A DNA stretch of 64,000 nt. It comes from DATAUK01 sp036268295 (GTDB lineage: Bacteria > Actinomycetota > Actinomycetes > JAFAQI01). The translations under genes and the position numbers were made by a program. Shown piece by piece: positions 23,052 through 31,800 of the stretch; position 1 is the stretch's first letter, and the number at the start of each line of letters is the position of its first letter. A model generated the notes under the pieces. It was not told the origin of the DNA, made no database searches, and saw only the letters and a list, made by a program, of their open reading frames with translations. The stretch spans positions 29,471 to 93,470 of the forward strand of contig DATAUK010000009.1 of NCBI GenBank assembly GCA_036268295.1, read 5' to 3'.

Positions 23052-24263
23052 ATGGTGGTGCGGGGTGGCGCGGTCCGAACGCTCGCGGCGATCCCCAACC
23101 TCGACGCGCTGTTCAGCGCGCATCTGCATCAGGGCGTGTCGTCGGCGCTCGCCGACGAGCGGGGCTCGGTGGTGTTCGAGGCGCCGCCGGTGGGCTCCTG
23201 GACGATCCGCTTCGACCGCGGTCGGGTGCGGCTGCAGCGAGGCCGCGCAGCGCGGCCGCGATCCCGGATCACTGCTGACCCGGCCACGATGGCCGCCGTC
23301 CTCGACGGACGGATCTCCGGCGTCGAGGCCTACCTCGACCACGGCCTGACGGTCCGTGGCGATCTGGCATTTGCACTGCAGATGGATGGCGCGTTCGACG
23401 TCGGCGAACGGCCGACCTCGCACCCGGTCGTCAAGGCCGCAACGGTGCTCGGCGTCCGCTGCGTCTACCTCGAGGCCGGGCCGCCGGACGCACCGCCGCT
23501 GTTGCTGCTCCACGGTCTCGGTGGCACGAATGCATCGATGCTGCCGCTGCTGCCCGACCTGGCCCGCGACCACCGGGTGATCGCCCCGGACTTCCCCGGT
23601 TTCGGCGCCTCCGGAGCACCGCACTGGCGCTACCGGGCGAGCAACCTCGCGGCCTGGCTGCGCGCCTTCCAGGAGGCCATCGCCGCCACACCGGCGACGA
23701 TCATCGGCAACTCGCTCGGCGGCCGGGTCGCGATCGAGGCCGGTCTCGCCAACCCGGAGCTCGTCGAGCGGCTCATCCTGCTCTGCCCGTCACCGGCGTT
23801 CCGCCAGTTCCGCCAGTTCGTGCCGCTGGTGCGGCTGCTGCCGCCGGATGCCGCGCTCTCGCCGCTGCCGCTGCCACATCGGGCCATCGTGATGGCGATC
23901 CGCTCGATCTTCGCCGAGCCCGACCGGCTCCCGGATGCCTGGTACGACTCCGCGGCTGACGAGCATCTGCGGGTGATGAAGCGCTATGGCCATCGCCGCG
24001 CGTTTTATTCGGCGATGCGCGAGATCTACCTCGAGGCGGCGTACGGCGAGAACGGCTTCTGGGACCGGCTGCCGCATCTCCGCGTGCCGGCGCTGTTCGT
24101 GTGGGGTGACCGCGACTGGCTGGTGCCGGCGTCCTACGGCCGCTACGTCGATCGGGCGGTGCCGCACGCCGAGTCGGTCGTGCTCGCCGACTGCGGGCAC
24201 GTCCCCCAGTTCGAGCATCCGAACCGGACCGCCGAGCTGATCCGCGAGTTCCTGAGTCGCTAA
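23052..24263 (+). CDS. SCP2-like lipid-binding domain fused to alpha/beta hydrolase
   Basis: A 403-residue two-domain protein. Residues ~5-120 resemble an SCP2 sterol-carrier domain (GSWTIRFDRGRVRLQRGRA, RITADPATMAAVLDG, GVEAYLDHGLTVRGDLAFAL). Residues ~140-403 are an alpha/beta hydrolase: oxyanion region LLLHGLGGTNAS, nucleophile Ser in IIGNSLGGRVAIEA, acid Asp in VWGDRDWLVP and His in DCGHVPQFEHP. The ATG at 23052 follows TACCGT by 7 bases; the ORF reaches back to 22995 but that part overlaps DUF4235. I infer esterase or lipase-type activity on a lipid held by the N-terminal domain. The substrate is unknown. Its stop overlaps the convergent gene. Confidence 0.82.
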   Translation: MVVRGGAVRTLAAIPNLDALFSAHLHQGVSSALADERGSVVFEAPPVGSWTIRFDRGRVRLQRGRAARPRSRITADPATMAAVLDGRISGVEAYLDHGLTVRGDLAFALQMDGAFDVGERPTSHPVVKAATVLGVRCVYLEAGPPDAPPLLLLHGLGGTNASMLPLLPDLARDHRVIAPDFPGFGASGAPHWRYRASNLAAWLRAFQEAIAATPATIIGNSLGGRVAIEAGLANPELVERLILLCPSPAFRQFRQFVPLVRLLPPDAALSPLPLPHRAIVMAIRSIFAEPDRLPDAWYDSAADEHLRVMKRYGHRRAFYSAMREIYLEAAYGENGFWDRLPHLRVPALFVWGDRDWLVPASYGRYVDRAVPHAESVVLADCGHVPQFEHPNRTAELIREFLSR

Positions 24264-25027
24264 CGGACCCGGCCGCCAAGGTCCTTGGCGATGGTGGCGC
24301 CGAGTTTGCGGGTTTCGCGGGAGTTCAACGACGCGCCGGCGACCGCGCCGGCCATGAATGGCAGTACGGTCGCGACGTTCTCGCCGGCCCGGCGCATCAC
24401 CCGGCGCCGTAGCTCGCGGCGGGCGGTGCCGCCGACCAGACCGGCCAGCCCGGTGCCGCCGGCCCGGTCGAGGCCTCGCTTTCGGGTCCAGGCACCGAGG
24501 TAGGCCGCGGTGCGTACCGCGGGAGTGCCGACCACGGCTCGGCCGTAGACCTCGTGGAGCTCCGCAACCAGCTTCAGCTCGATCGTGACCACGGCCAGCG
24601 TCTCGGCCGCGACCTGCACCGGTGAGGTCAGCAGCAGCGGCGGCGCGGTGAACTCCATCGAGGACACCACTCCACCGGCGGCTCCGATTGCCGCGGTGGC
24701 CCGCGCCGCCGCCTCGATGAGCACCTTGGCCAGCGCATCGCCGGTCAGGCCGTCGTGATGGGAACGCAGCGTGGCGAGATCCCGGATCGGGACGTGCGGC
24801 GCGAACTCCTCGACGGTGTCGGTCAGCCAGCGGCCACTGCCGACCGCGGCCGCGCCGGCCTTGCGGGCGCTGCCGGCCAAGGCGACGGTTAGCCGGCCGA
24901 GCAGCCCGGCACGAGCGCGACGGTCCAGCGATGGATCGTCAATCAATCGGACGACCACGCCGGACACCTCGCGCGCGGCGGTCTGCTCCGAAGCCGGTGA
25001 CCGCCGCTTGCGGCTCAGGCCGCGCAC
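24260..25027 (-). CDS. Conserved hypothetical protein, weak EcsC-like features
   Basis: A 255-residue protein with a basic N-terminus and several amphipathic or hydrophobic helices. The region IGAAGGVVSSMEFTAPPLLLT followed by AETLAVVTIELKLVAELHEVYG resembles the EcsC family core, but I regard that as tentative. Near the C-terminus, VLPFMAGAVAGASLNSRETRKLG could contact membrane. The GTG start at 25027 lies 13 bases inside the end of the DUF4193 gene, so the two are coupled. The stop overlaps that of the convergent hydrolase. No catalytic motif is visible. Confidence 0.65.
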   Translation of the reverse strand: MRGLSRKRRSPASEQTAAREVSGVVVRLIDDPSLDRRARAGLLGRLTVALAGSARKAGAAAVGSGRWLTDTVEEFAPHVPIRDLATLRSHHDGLTGDALAKVLIEAAARATAAIGAAGGVVSSMEFTAPPLLLTSPVQVAAETLAVVTIELKLVAELHEVYGRAVVGTPAVRTAAYLGAWTRKRGLDRAGGTGLAGLVGGTARRELRRRVMRRAGENVATVLPFMAGAVAGASLNSRETRKLGATIAKDLGGRVR

Positions 25028-25305
25028 TCCCGGCAGACGCCCTTCTTCTCGTCCGCGAGCTGACTGCGGTGACGCACCAGGAAGCAGCGGGAGCAGGTGA
25101 ACTCATCCGCCTGCCGGGGCACCACGCGGACGGTCAGCTCTTCACCGGACAGGTCAGCGCCCGGGAGCTCCAGCGACTCGGCCAGCTCGGCCTCGTCGAC
25201 GTCAACCGCGCCGGCTTGGGCGTCACGGCGAGCCTTGAGCTCCTCGATGCTGTCTTCCGTGGCCTCTTCGTCGGTCGCACGCGGTGTGTCGTAATCGGTT
25301 GCCAT
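25015..25305 (-). CDS. DUF4193 zinc-ribbon-like protein
   Basis: A 96-residue acidic actinobacterial protein. The N-terminal half is charged and probably disordered (MATDYDTPRATDEEATEDS). The C-terminal half has two CxxC pairs, in FTCSRCFLVRHRSQL and VCRECAA, separated by about 17 residues, which should bind one zinc. This is the DUF4193 family, conserved near dut and suhB in mycobacteria. Function is unknown; regulation or RNA polymerase association has been guessed for similar small zinc proteins, but nothing here shows it. The ATG at 25305 has no clear ribosome site. Confidence 0.9.
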   Translation of the reverse strand: MATDYDTPRATDEEATEDSIEELKARRDAQAGAVDVDEAELAESLELPGADLSGEELTVRVVPRQADEFTCSRCFLVRHRSQLADEKKGVCRECAA

Positions 25306-25496
25306 CGTGTTTCATACCTGCCTAGTTAGAAGTCCTTGCGCGAGAACGTAACGTCACAGCGGCTGATTTAATCCCGCCGTTACTGTCGCTTGCCCACCGC
25401 GCGGCCGCACGGTACCCGATGTTCGCGCCGAAATGACGCTCCGCCGGTCATCTGAGCACGGCTGGCTGACAGGATTCGTTCGATTGAGGAGGCCAA

Positions 25497-26015
25497 GTGG
25501 TTGTCTATGCGCTCGGTGAGCGGACGCCGTCGATCGACGCCAGCGCCTACGTCCACCCGGACGCTGTCGTCATCGGATCGGTCAAGATTGGCCCAAATTC
25601 ATCGGTTTGGCCCGGTGCTGTGCTCCGTGGTGACTACGGCGAGATCTCGATCGGCGCCCGTACCTCGATCCAGGACGGCACCGTCATCCACGCGACGCAG
25701 GAGCTCTGGACCTCGATCGGCGACGACTGTGTTGTTGGTCACAATGCGCATCTCGAGGGCTGTGTGGTCGAGGACAAGGCGCTGATCGGCTCCGGGTCGG
25801 TCGTCCTTCACCGGGCTATCGTCCGGACCGGCGCGCTGGTCGGCGCCGGTGCCGTTGTGCCGAACGATCTCGAGGTCCCGAGCGCGGCGATGGCCCTCGG
25901 CGTGCCGGCCAAGATCAAGCGTGACGCCGTCCCGTCCGGGGTGATCCAGCTGGCGGTCGACGTCTACGTCGAGAACGCCGCTCGCTACAAGACCGACCTG
26001 CGCCGACTCGACTGA
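25497..26015 (+). CDS. Gamma-carbonic-anhydrase-type hexapeptide-repeat protein
   Basis: A 172-residue left-handed beta-helix protein of the gamma-class carbonic anhydrase family, which uses a metal to interconvert CO2 and bicarbonate. Hexapeptide repeats run from YVHPDAVVIGSVKIG through GALVGAGAVVPNDL. The metal-ligand histidines expected for the family are visible in GTVIHATQ and VGHNAHLEG. A short helical tail closes the trimer. The GTG start is decided by AGGAGG at 25487-25492 with a 4-base spacer. It starts ~190 bases from the divergent DUF4193 gene and ends 19 bases from the convergent acyl-CoA ligase. Many members are catalytically weak, so the activity is inferred. Confidence 0.88.
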   Translation: MVVYALGERTPSIDASAYVHPDAVVIGSVKIGPNSSVWPGAVLRGDYGEISIGARTSIQDGTVIHATQELWTSIGDDCVVGHNAHLEGCVVEDKALIGSGSVVLHRAIVRTGALVGAGAVVPNDLEVPSAAMALGVPAKIKRDAVPSGVIQLAVDVYVENAARYKTDLRRLD

Positions 26016-26034
26016 TCCAGGTGGATCGGGCCGG

Positions 26035-27570
26035 CTAGGACAACAGCGCCCGCACCGCCTTGCGGTCGGTCTTGAACACGCTGGTGAGCGGGATTGCGGA
26101 CAGGATGCGCACCTCGCGCGGGTATTTCGCCTTCGAGATGTGCTCCCGGGCGAACTCCACCAGCTCGGCCGCGGTCACTTCCGAGCCGGGCCGGAGCTGG
26201 ACGAAGGCGACGACCTCCTCGCCGTACCTCGGATCCGGCTTGCCGACGACCGCGGCCGCCACCACGTCGGGGTGGGTCAGCATCTCGTCCTCGATGTCGC
26301 GGGGATAGACGTTGATCCCGCCCCGGATGATCAGGTCCTTGAGCCGATCGACCACGTACAGATAACCGTCGGCGTCGAGCCGTCCGACGTCGCCGGTGTG
26401 CAGCCAGCCATCGCGCATCGCGAACGCCGTCTCCTCGGCGGCATTCCAGTAGCCGGTCATCAGGACGGGGCCACGGACGCAGATCTCGCCGTTCTCACCG
26501 AGCGCGGCGTCCCCACCCTCAGCGGTCTCTAACCGGACCTCGACCCCGGGCACCGGCTTCCCGACGCTGCCGGGCCGCACCGCGCCGAGCGGCGACGTCG
26601 CGATCAGCGCGGCCGACTCGGTGCAGCCATAGCCCTCGCCGACCTCGACGTCCGGCAGCCGCCGCGCTACCTCATCCCTAGTCTCGTGCAGCAGCGGCGC
26701 GGCACCGCAGGCGATCCGCCGCAGCGCCGAGAGGTCATAGTCCTCGAGCGGCTGCGCGAGCAGCATCTGCAGCATCGACGGGACCACCGCGGCGACCTGG
26801 ACGTGATGCTCGGAGGCAAGCGCGAGCATCGCGGCCGGGCCGAACCAGCGCATCAGCACCGCGGTGCCGGGCTCCGGAGCATGCAGGCTCAGCGTCGACA
26901 CCAGCAGCCCGTAGGCGTGCGAGAGCGGCAACGGCAGCAGCGAGGTGTGAAGCGCCGGGTCGTAGCTGACCGAGGTCGCCGCCCAGGCCGCCGCCGACAT
27001 CGCGTTGTGGCTGAGCATCACGCCCTTCGAGCGACCGGTGGTGCCGCCGGTGTAGAGCAGTGCCGCCAGCGAGTCAGGGTCGGACGCAACGAGGTCGCTG
27101 TCCTGGGCCATCTCGAGCTCGGCGAATGACAGCGTCCCGTCCCCGTCGCCGCCGGCGAGGATGACCCCGCGCACGGTGGCGAGGCCGGCCGAAGCGGCCT
27201 GCACCTTCGACAGGAACTCCGGGGTGGTGACGACGTACGACGCCTCGCTGTCGGCGAGGACATGGCGAAGCTCCTCGTCGCTGAGCAGGAACAGGACCGG
27301 CGTAGTGACTGCACCGGCCCGCCAGATCGCGTTGTAGCTCAACCCGACTTCGGCGCAGTTCGACATGCAGACGACGACCCGCTCGCCGGGCCGCAGCCCC
27401 GCCTCGCGTAGGCCTTGCGAGAGCCGCCGGGTCCGGGTCGCGAGGGTCGCGCTGTCGAACCGCTCGGTCTCGAAGATCAGCGTCGAGGCATCGCCGACTC
27501 GTTGCCAGGCGGCCTCGGCCAGCTGCTGGAGGCTGGCGCCGGTCGGAGCGGTCACGAGGGTCGTTGTCAT
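26035..27570 (-). CDS. Long-chain fatty-acid-CoA ligase-like AMP-dependent synthetase
   Basis: A 511-residue adenylating enzyme that should activate a carboxylic acid to its acyl-CoA through an acyl-AMP. The P-loop-like motif LLYTGGTTGRSKGVMLSH (A3), GEGYGCTESAAL (A5), HTGDVGRLDADGYLYVVDR (A7), LKDLIIRGGINVYPRDIE (A8) and the catalytic Lys in KTDRKAVR (A10) are all present. From the ATG at 27570 the length is normal. It is divergent from a two-subunit acyl-CoA dehydrogenase, and a perfect palindrome lies in the shared promoter. Together they form a small beta-oxidation-like module. The chain length or ring substrate cannot be read. Confidence 0.92.
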   Translation of the reverse strand: MTTTLVTAPTGASLQQLAEAAWQRVGDASTLIFETERFDSATLATRTRRLSQGLREAGLRPGERVVVCMSNCAEVGLSYNAIWRAGAVTTPVLFLLSDEELRHVLADSEASYVVTTPEFLSKVQAASAGLATVRGVILAGGDGDGTLSFAELEMAQDSDLVASDPDSLAALLYTGGTTGRSKGVMLSHNAMSAAAWAATSVSYDPALHTSLLPLPLSHAYGLLVSTLSLHAPEPGTAVLMRWFGPAAMLALASEHHVQVAAVVPSMLQMLLAQPLEDYDLSALRRIACGAAPLLHETRDEVARRLPDVEVGEGYGCTESAALIATSPLGAVRPGSVGKPVPGVEVRLETAEGGDAALGENGEICVRGPVLMTGYWNAAEETAFAMRDGWLHTGDVGRLDADGYLYVVDRLKDLIIRGGINVYPRDIEDEMLTHPDVVAAAVVGKPDPRYGEEVVAFVQLRPGSEVTAAELVEFAREHISKAKYPREVRILSAIPLTSVFKTDRKAVRALLS

Positions 27571-27585
27571 GTCGACTACTGTGCA

Positions 27586-27600
27586 CCGAACGAGGTTCGG
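27586..27600. promoter_or_regulatory. Palindromic operator candidate in divergent ligase/dehydrogenase promoter
   Basis: CCGAAC-GAG-GTTCGG is a perfect 6+3+6 palindrome. It lies 15 bases upstream of the ligase ATG and 30 bases upstream of the dehydrogenase GTG. Its size and position suit a TetR-type dimer controlling both directions, but no regulator gene is nearby. Confidence 0.5.
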
Positions 27601-27630
27601 ATACATCAGCGCGGGTCATTAGGAGGCAGC

Positions 27631-28812
27631 GTGGACTTCCGCGACACCCCCGACGAGGCGGCGTTCCGCGCCACGCTGCGCGAATGGCTGCGGGGAGCCC
27701 TGCCCGCCGACTGGACCAGCCGGCCGCCCGTGGTCGGTCGCTGGGACGAGACCCAGAGCCGGCAGTGGAGCCGCGCCCTCTACGACGCCGGGTACGTCGG
27801 GCTCACCTGGCCCGAGGAGTACGGCGGCGGCGGCGCGCCGCACACCCACCAGGGCATCTACCTCGAGGAGGCGGCGCGGATCGGTGCGCCGGATCACATC
27901 GGCGGGATCGGGCTCGGCATGGCCGGACCAACGATCATCGCCTGGGGTAGCGACGAGCAGAAGAAACGGCACTTGACACCGCTGCTGTCCGGCGAGGAGA
28001 TCTGGTGCCAGGGCTTCTCCGAGCCGGGCAGCGGCTCGGATCTCGCCGGCGCCAAGACCCGGGCCGTGCTCGACGGCGACGAGTGGGTCGTCAACGGCCA
28101 GAAGGTGTGGTCGAGTTGGGCGCACATCGCCGACTGGTGCATCCTCGTCGTGCGCACCGACCCCGAGGCCGAGAAGCATCGCGGCCTGTCCTACCTGCTC
28201 GTCGACATGCACTCCTCCGGCATCGAGGTCCGGCCGCTGAAGCAGATCACCGGCGACCCGGAGTTCAACGAGATCTTTTTCACCGACGTACGGGTCGCGC
28301 GCACCTCGATGCTCGGCCAGCCCGGTGACGGCTGGAACGTCGCGATGACCACCCTGCTGCACGAGCGCGGCACGCTGGGCTTCGCGCTGACCGCTCAGCT
28401 CGAGCGTTCGGTCAACCGGCTGATCCAGCTGGCCAAGACACCCGGTCCTGACGGCCGGCTTCCGTCCGACGACCCGGTGGTCCGCGACCAACTTGCTCAG
28501 CTCTGGATCGACTTGCAGGCGTTGCGATTCACCAACTACCGGTCGCTGACGGCGCTCCAGAAGACCGGCGTGCCGGGCCCGGAAGGCTCGGTCGCCAAGC
28601 TGCACTGGAGCGAGTCCAATCAGCGGCTGACGTCACTGGCCCAGTCACTGAACGGCCTCGCCGGCCAGCTCGACGGCGACGGCGGCGTGTGGGACGGCTA
28701 CTGGGCCTACCTGCAGCTGCGCAGCCGCGGCAACACGATCGAGGCCGGCACTTCAGAGGTGCTCCGCAACATCATCGCCGAGCGCGTCGTCGGCCTTCCC
28801 CGTTCGCGATAG
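27631..28812 (+). CDS. Acyl-CoA dehydrogenase, large subunit-like
   Basis: A 393-residue FAD-dependent acyl-CoA dehydrogenase. The N-terminal helices (FRATLREWLRGALPADW, YVGLTWPEEYGGGGAP) are followed by FAD/substrate strands WCQGFSEPGSGSDLAGAKTR and the WVVNGQKVWSSWAHIADW strand, and the C-terminus is EAGTSEVLRNIIAERVVGLPR. It lacks a signal peptide. The GTG start at 27631 is decided by AGGAGG at 27621-27626, 4 bases away. A second, shorter dehydrogenase follows after 7 bases. Such adjacent pairs in actinobacteria form alpha2beta2 heterotetramers acting on steroid or bulky acyl-CoAs. The physiological substrate is not known. Confidence 0.92.
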   Translation: MDFRDTPDEAAFRATLREWLRGALPADWTSRPPVVGRWDETQSRQWSRALYDAGYVGLTWPEEYGGGGAPHTHQGIYLEEAARIGAPDHIGGIGLGMAGPTIIAWGSDEQKKRHLTPLLSGEEIWCQGFSEPGSGSDLAGAKTRAVLDGDEWVVNGQKVWSSWAHIADWCILVVRTDPEAEKHRGLSYLLVDMHSSGIEVRPLKQITGDPEFNEIFFTDVRVARTSMLGQPGDGWNVAMTTLLHERGTLGFALTAQLERSVNRLIQLAKTPGPDGRLPSDDPVVRDQLAQLWIDLQALRFTNYRSLTALQKTGVPGPEGSVAKLHWSESNQRLTSLAQSLNGLAGQLDGDGGVWDGYWAYLQLRSRGNTIEAGTSEVLRNIIAERVVGLPRSR

Positions 28813-28819
28813 GACCGCA

Positions 28820-29863
28820 ATGGACTTCGCGTTCTCCGAGGAGCAGGACTTGCTCCGGGCCGCCGCTCGTGACTACCTCGGCGATCGGTTTCCGGCCGAG
28901 CGGGTGATCGCGCTTGCCGACTCCGAGCCCGGCTGGGATCCCGCGACCTGGCGCGAGCTGGCCGACCTCGGCTGGCTCGACGCGGACCTGGGTCTGCTGG
29001 AGCACGCTGTCATCGCCGAGGAGACCGGCAACGCGCTGCTCCCGGCACCATGGTGGTCAACGCTCGGACTGGCGTGGCCGCTGCTCGACGATCAGTTGCG
29101 CGCGGCGGTCGGCACCGGCGAGCGCAGCGTCACGGTCGCCTGGGCCGAGCCAGGCGGTCCGGTGACGCTTGCCGACGCTGCCACGACCGGCGCCACAACA
29201 GCACACGCGAACGGCTCGCTGACCGGCCACAAGGTCCTGGTGCCCGACCTGACGTCGGTGACCGACGTGGTGGTCGTCGCAGCCGACGGGTTGTACGCCG
29301 TCGACCTCGCGGCCGATCCCAAGGTTGTGGTCCCGCGTTCGACGATGGATCTCACTCGGCGGCTCGGCGAGCTGCACCTCGACGCCACACCGGCTCGCCG
29401 GCTCGATGTCCCGCTCGATGCGCTGGCCACGGCCCGTCGCCGGGCGCTGGCACTGCTGGCCTGTGAGTCGGTCGGCATTGCCCAGCGCGCGCTGGACCTG
29501 GTCGCGGCCTACACCAGCGAGCGCCAGCAATTCGGGCGCGTCATCGGCACCTATCAGGGTGTCTCGCACCGGGTGGCCAACACTTTCGTTGCACTGCAGC
29601 TGGCCCGGTCGATGGCCTACTGGGCGGCATGGGCGGTCAGTGCCGAGGACCCGGACGCCGACCTCGCGGTCGCCGGTGCCGCGTCGGCAGCCGGCGAAGG
29701 CGCGGTGTTTGCCTGCGAGCAGTCGATCCAGGGACACGGTGGCATCGGCTTCACTTGGGAGCACGTCCTTCATCGCTACTACAAGCGGGCGCAGTGGAAC
29801 AACGGCTTCGAGGGAACCGGCCGGGCCCACCGAGCCGCGATCGCCGACCGGATCCTGGCCTGA
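28820..29863 (+). CDS. Acyl-CoA dehydrogenase, small partner subunit
   Basis: A 347-residue acyl-CoA dehydrogenase paralogue. It opens MDFAFSEEQDLLRAAARDYL, has a reduced central beta domain (VTLADAATTGATTAHANG, HKVLVPDLTSVTDVVVVAA), and then ALLACESVGIAQRALDLVAAYTSERQQFGRVIGTYQ and IQGHGGIGFTWEHVLHRYYKRAQ. The last motif is typical of the partner subunit in heterotetrameric FadE pairs. It is expected to complete the FAD and substrate sites of the upstream gene product. It starts 7 bases after that gene. The 3' end faces the convergent glycosyltransferase. Confidence 0.9.
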   Translation: MDFAFSEEQDLLRAAARDYLGDRFPAERVIALADSEPGWDPATWRELADLGWLDADLGLLEHAVIAEETGNALLPAPWWSTLGLAWPLLDDQLRAAVGTGERSVTVAWAEPGGPVTLADAATTGATTAHANGSLTGHKVLVPDLTSVTDVVVVAADGLYAVDLAADPKVVVPRSTMDLTRRLGELHLDATPARRLDVPLDALATARRRALALLACESVGIAQRALDLVAAYTSERQQFGRVIGTYQGVSHRVANTFVALQLARSMAYWAAWAVSAEDPDADLAVAGAASAAGEGAVFACEQSIQGHGGIGFTWEHVLHRYYKRAQWNNGFEGTGRAHRAAIADRILA

Positions 29864-29877
29864 GCCGAGGCAGGACC

Positions 29878-31773
29878 CTAGCGCTTCTTCGGCTTTCGCT
29901 GGAGGCCGAGCCGCCTCGCCAGCCTGCGCACGCCGCGCTTAGACACCCGCTCGAGTCGTTGCAGGCCGCCGCCGGCGCGATCTAGGGCTGAGGGTGGCGC
30001 AGCGGCCTTGCCGCCGGCAGTGCGGCTCGCCAGCATCGCGCCGATCACTGGCGGCGCGAGCTCGGCTGACCGCTGCCGGGCAACGGCGCCACCTGCGATG
30101 AGGACGACTCGATAGTCGGTCGGCTGACCGAGCTTGGGAATCTCGGCCTTGATCGTCACGACCAGGTCACCTGCCGACGTCACGATTACGTCACGGGGCG
30201 TCCGTAGCGCGACGGTGAGCTTGCCTCGCCACGATGCTTCCATCGGCACCACGTTGACGATCAGGTGCTTGTTTCCCTTTGCCAGCAGGCGGGTGGTGGC
30301 GATCCGACGCACCGGCAACACCAATGCTCGCGGCGAGAGCACCGGGCGGGCCCCGGCGGCGGCCTTCGGCATCGCGGCACGAGAGACTCCGAATGCTTCG
30401 AGGCGCAGCGCCACATCCCAGCCGCCGACTCCCAGCGGGCGCCCGCCGCCGGCAGTCGTCGGGTCGATCGGCACCGTGCCCTGGAAGACGATTCGCGAGG
30501 CGCCGTCAGGGTCGCCCTCGATCTTGACGAAGCTGGACTCGACCGCGGCCTCGACGTACCACTCGACATCGTTCATCCGGTTGCGCACCGTCACGTCGAC
30601 GCTGCCGCCGCGAACCTGGTGGGTCGAGTACGGACCAGCGTCGAGGTCTGGCGGGATCAGCCGGGGATCCACCCGCCAACCGCCGTCGACCGCGATCAGG
30701 CGGATCGGCGAGCCGTCGGCGTGCAGGATCTCGGCGCTGACCTCGGCAACCCACCCGGTGCCCGACCAGCTGAGATCCCGCAGCTCGGCCCGTGCGATCG
30801 GTGCCGCGCTGCTCGCCGCGACCGCGATCAGCTGGTCCATGCGGTCCGTGACGATGGCCTGGGCGTGGGCGCGCGGCACAATCGCGAGCCGGGTGTGGAA
30901 GTCGGCCGGGAACCGCTCGAGCGCGATCCGCCGGACCTCGTCGAAGATCGCCTGCCGCGACTCATCGGTCCAGCGATTGATCCGCTTGCCGGCCAGCCGG
31001 CTGAGCATCTCGCCCGCATACGGCCGCTTGAGCAGCGTGTCGCGCAGCTCACCGGGCTCGGTGTGCGCCTCGATGACGTCGATGACTTCCTCGACGTACT
31101 GGTAGTAGTACTTCGCGTCCCACTTCTCGAACGCGGCGTTACCCTCATCGTCGCGACGCACCCGGTGATAGCAGGGGTAGTCCGACAGCACCGAGATGAC
31201 GTCGGCGGCGAGGAATGCCTCGACGACGAAGACATGATCCTCGAGCCGCCGCTTGCCTTCCGGAAAGCGGAGCCGTGCGTCGTTGAGGAACTGCCGCCGC
31301 AGCATCTTGTGCGGAGTCAGGCTGGTCATCAGCCGGTCCTGCCCGAGCACGGCCCGATCGATGTTGTTGCGGAACAGCGTGTGCGGCGCCCGGCGCTTGT
31401 GCCCGACCATCTTCGGGATCAGCAGGTCGGCACGGGTACGCCGAGCCATCGCGACCATCCGCTCGAGCGCCTTCGGGCTGAGGTAGTCGTCGTGGTCGTG
31501 GAAGAACACGTAGTCACCGCGCGCCGTCTCGATGCCGACGTTGCGTGGCTTGCCCGGCCAGCCGGAGTTCGGCTGGTGGATCACCTGCACGTCCGGGTGC
31601 TCGGCAGCGAGCCGGTCAAGCCGCTCGGGGGTCTCGTCGGTCGAGCCGTCATCGACGAAGATGATCTCGCGTCGATCCGCCGGCATGGTCTGGCTGAGAT
31701 AGCCGTCGATGCAGGTCTCGATGTATTTACCGGGGTTGTAGACGGGCACCACAACGCTGACATCGATGCTCAT
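29878..31773 (-). CDS. Family 2 glycosyltransferase with C-terminal extension
   Basis: A 631-residue protein. The N-terminal ~250 residues are a GT-A fold: SVVVPVYNPGKYIETCIDGYL, IIFVDDGSTDET, QPNSGWPGKPRNVGIETARGD and the metal-binding DHDDYL (DxD-like). The next ~100 residues are helical (KRPYAGEMLSRLAGKRINRW). The C-terminal half is beta-rich and forms two probable Ig-like sheets, ending in a strongly basic tail (VRRLARRLGLQRKPKKR). No membrane helix is seen. The ATG at 31773 begins MSIDVSVVV; a GTG four codons earlier is possible. I infer transfer of a sugar or polyol phosphate to a cell-envelope polymer, as for TagF/Csb-like enzymes. The acceptor is unknown. Confidence 0.85.
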   Translation of the reverse strand: MSIDVSVVVPVYNPGKYIETCIDGYLSQTMPADRREIIFVDDGSTDETPERLDRLAAEHPDVQVIHQPNSGWPGKPRNVGIETARGDYVFFHDHDDYLSPKALERMVAMARRTRADLLIPKMVGHKRRAPHTLFRNNIDRAVLGQDRLMTSLTPHKMLRRQFLNDARLRFPEGKRRLEDHVFVVEAFLAADVISVLSDYPCYHRVRRDDEGNAAFEKWDAKYYYQYVEEVIDVIEAHTEPGELRDTLLKRPYAGEMLSRLAGKRINRWTDESRQAIFDEVRRIALERFPADFHTRLAIVPRAHAQAIVTDRMDQLIAVAASSAAPIARAELRDLSWSGTGWVAEVSAEILHADGSPIRLIAVDGGWRVDPRLIPPDLDAGPYSTHQVRGGSVDVTVRNRMNDVEWYVEAAVESSFVKIEGDPDGASRIVFQGTVPIDPTTAGGGRPLGVGGWDVALRLEAFGVSRAAMPKAAAGARPVLSPRALVLPVRRIATTRLLAKGNKHLIVNVVPMEASWRGKLTVALRTPRDVIVTSAGDLVVTIKAEIPKLGQPTDYRVVLIAGGAVARQRSAELAPPVIGAMLASRTAGGKAAAPPSALDRAGGGLQRLERVSKRGVRRLARRLGLQRKPKKR

Positions 31774-31800
31774 CGCGTCATCCACGCTAGTACGGCGATG

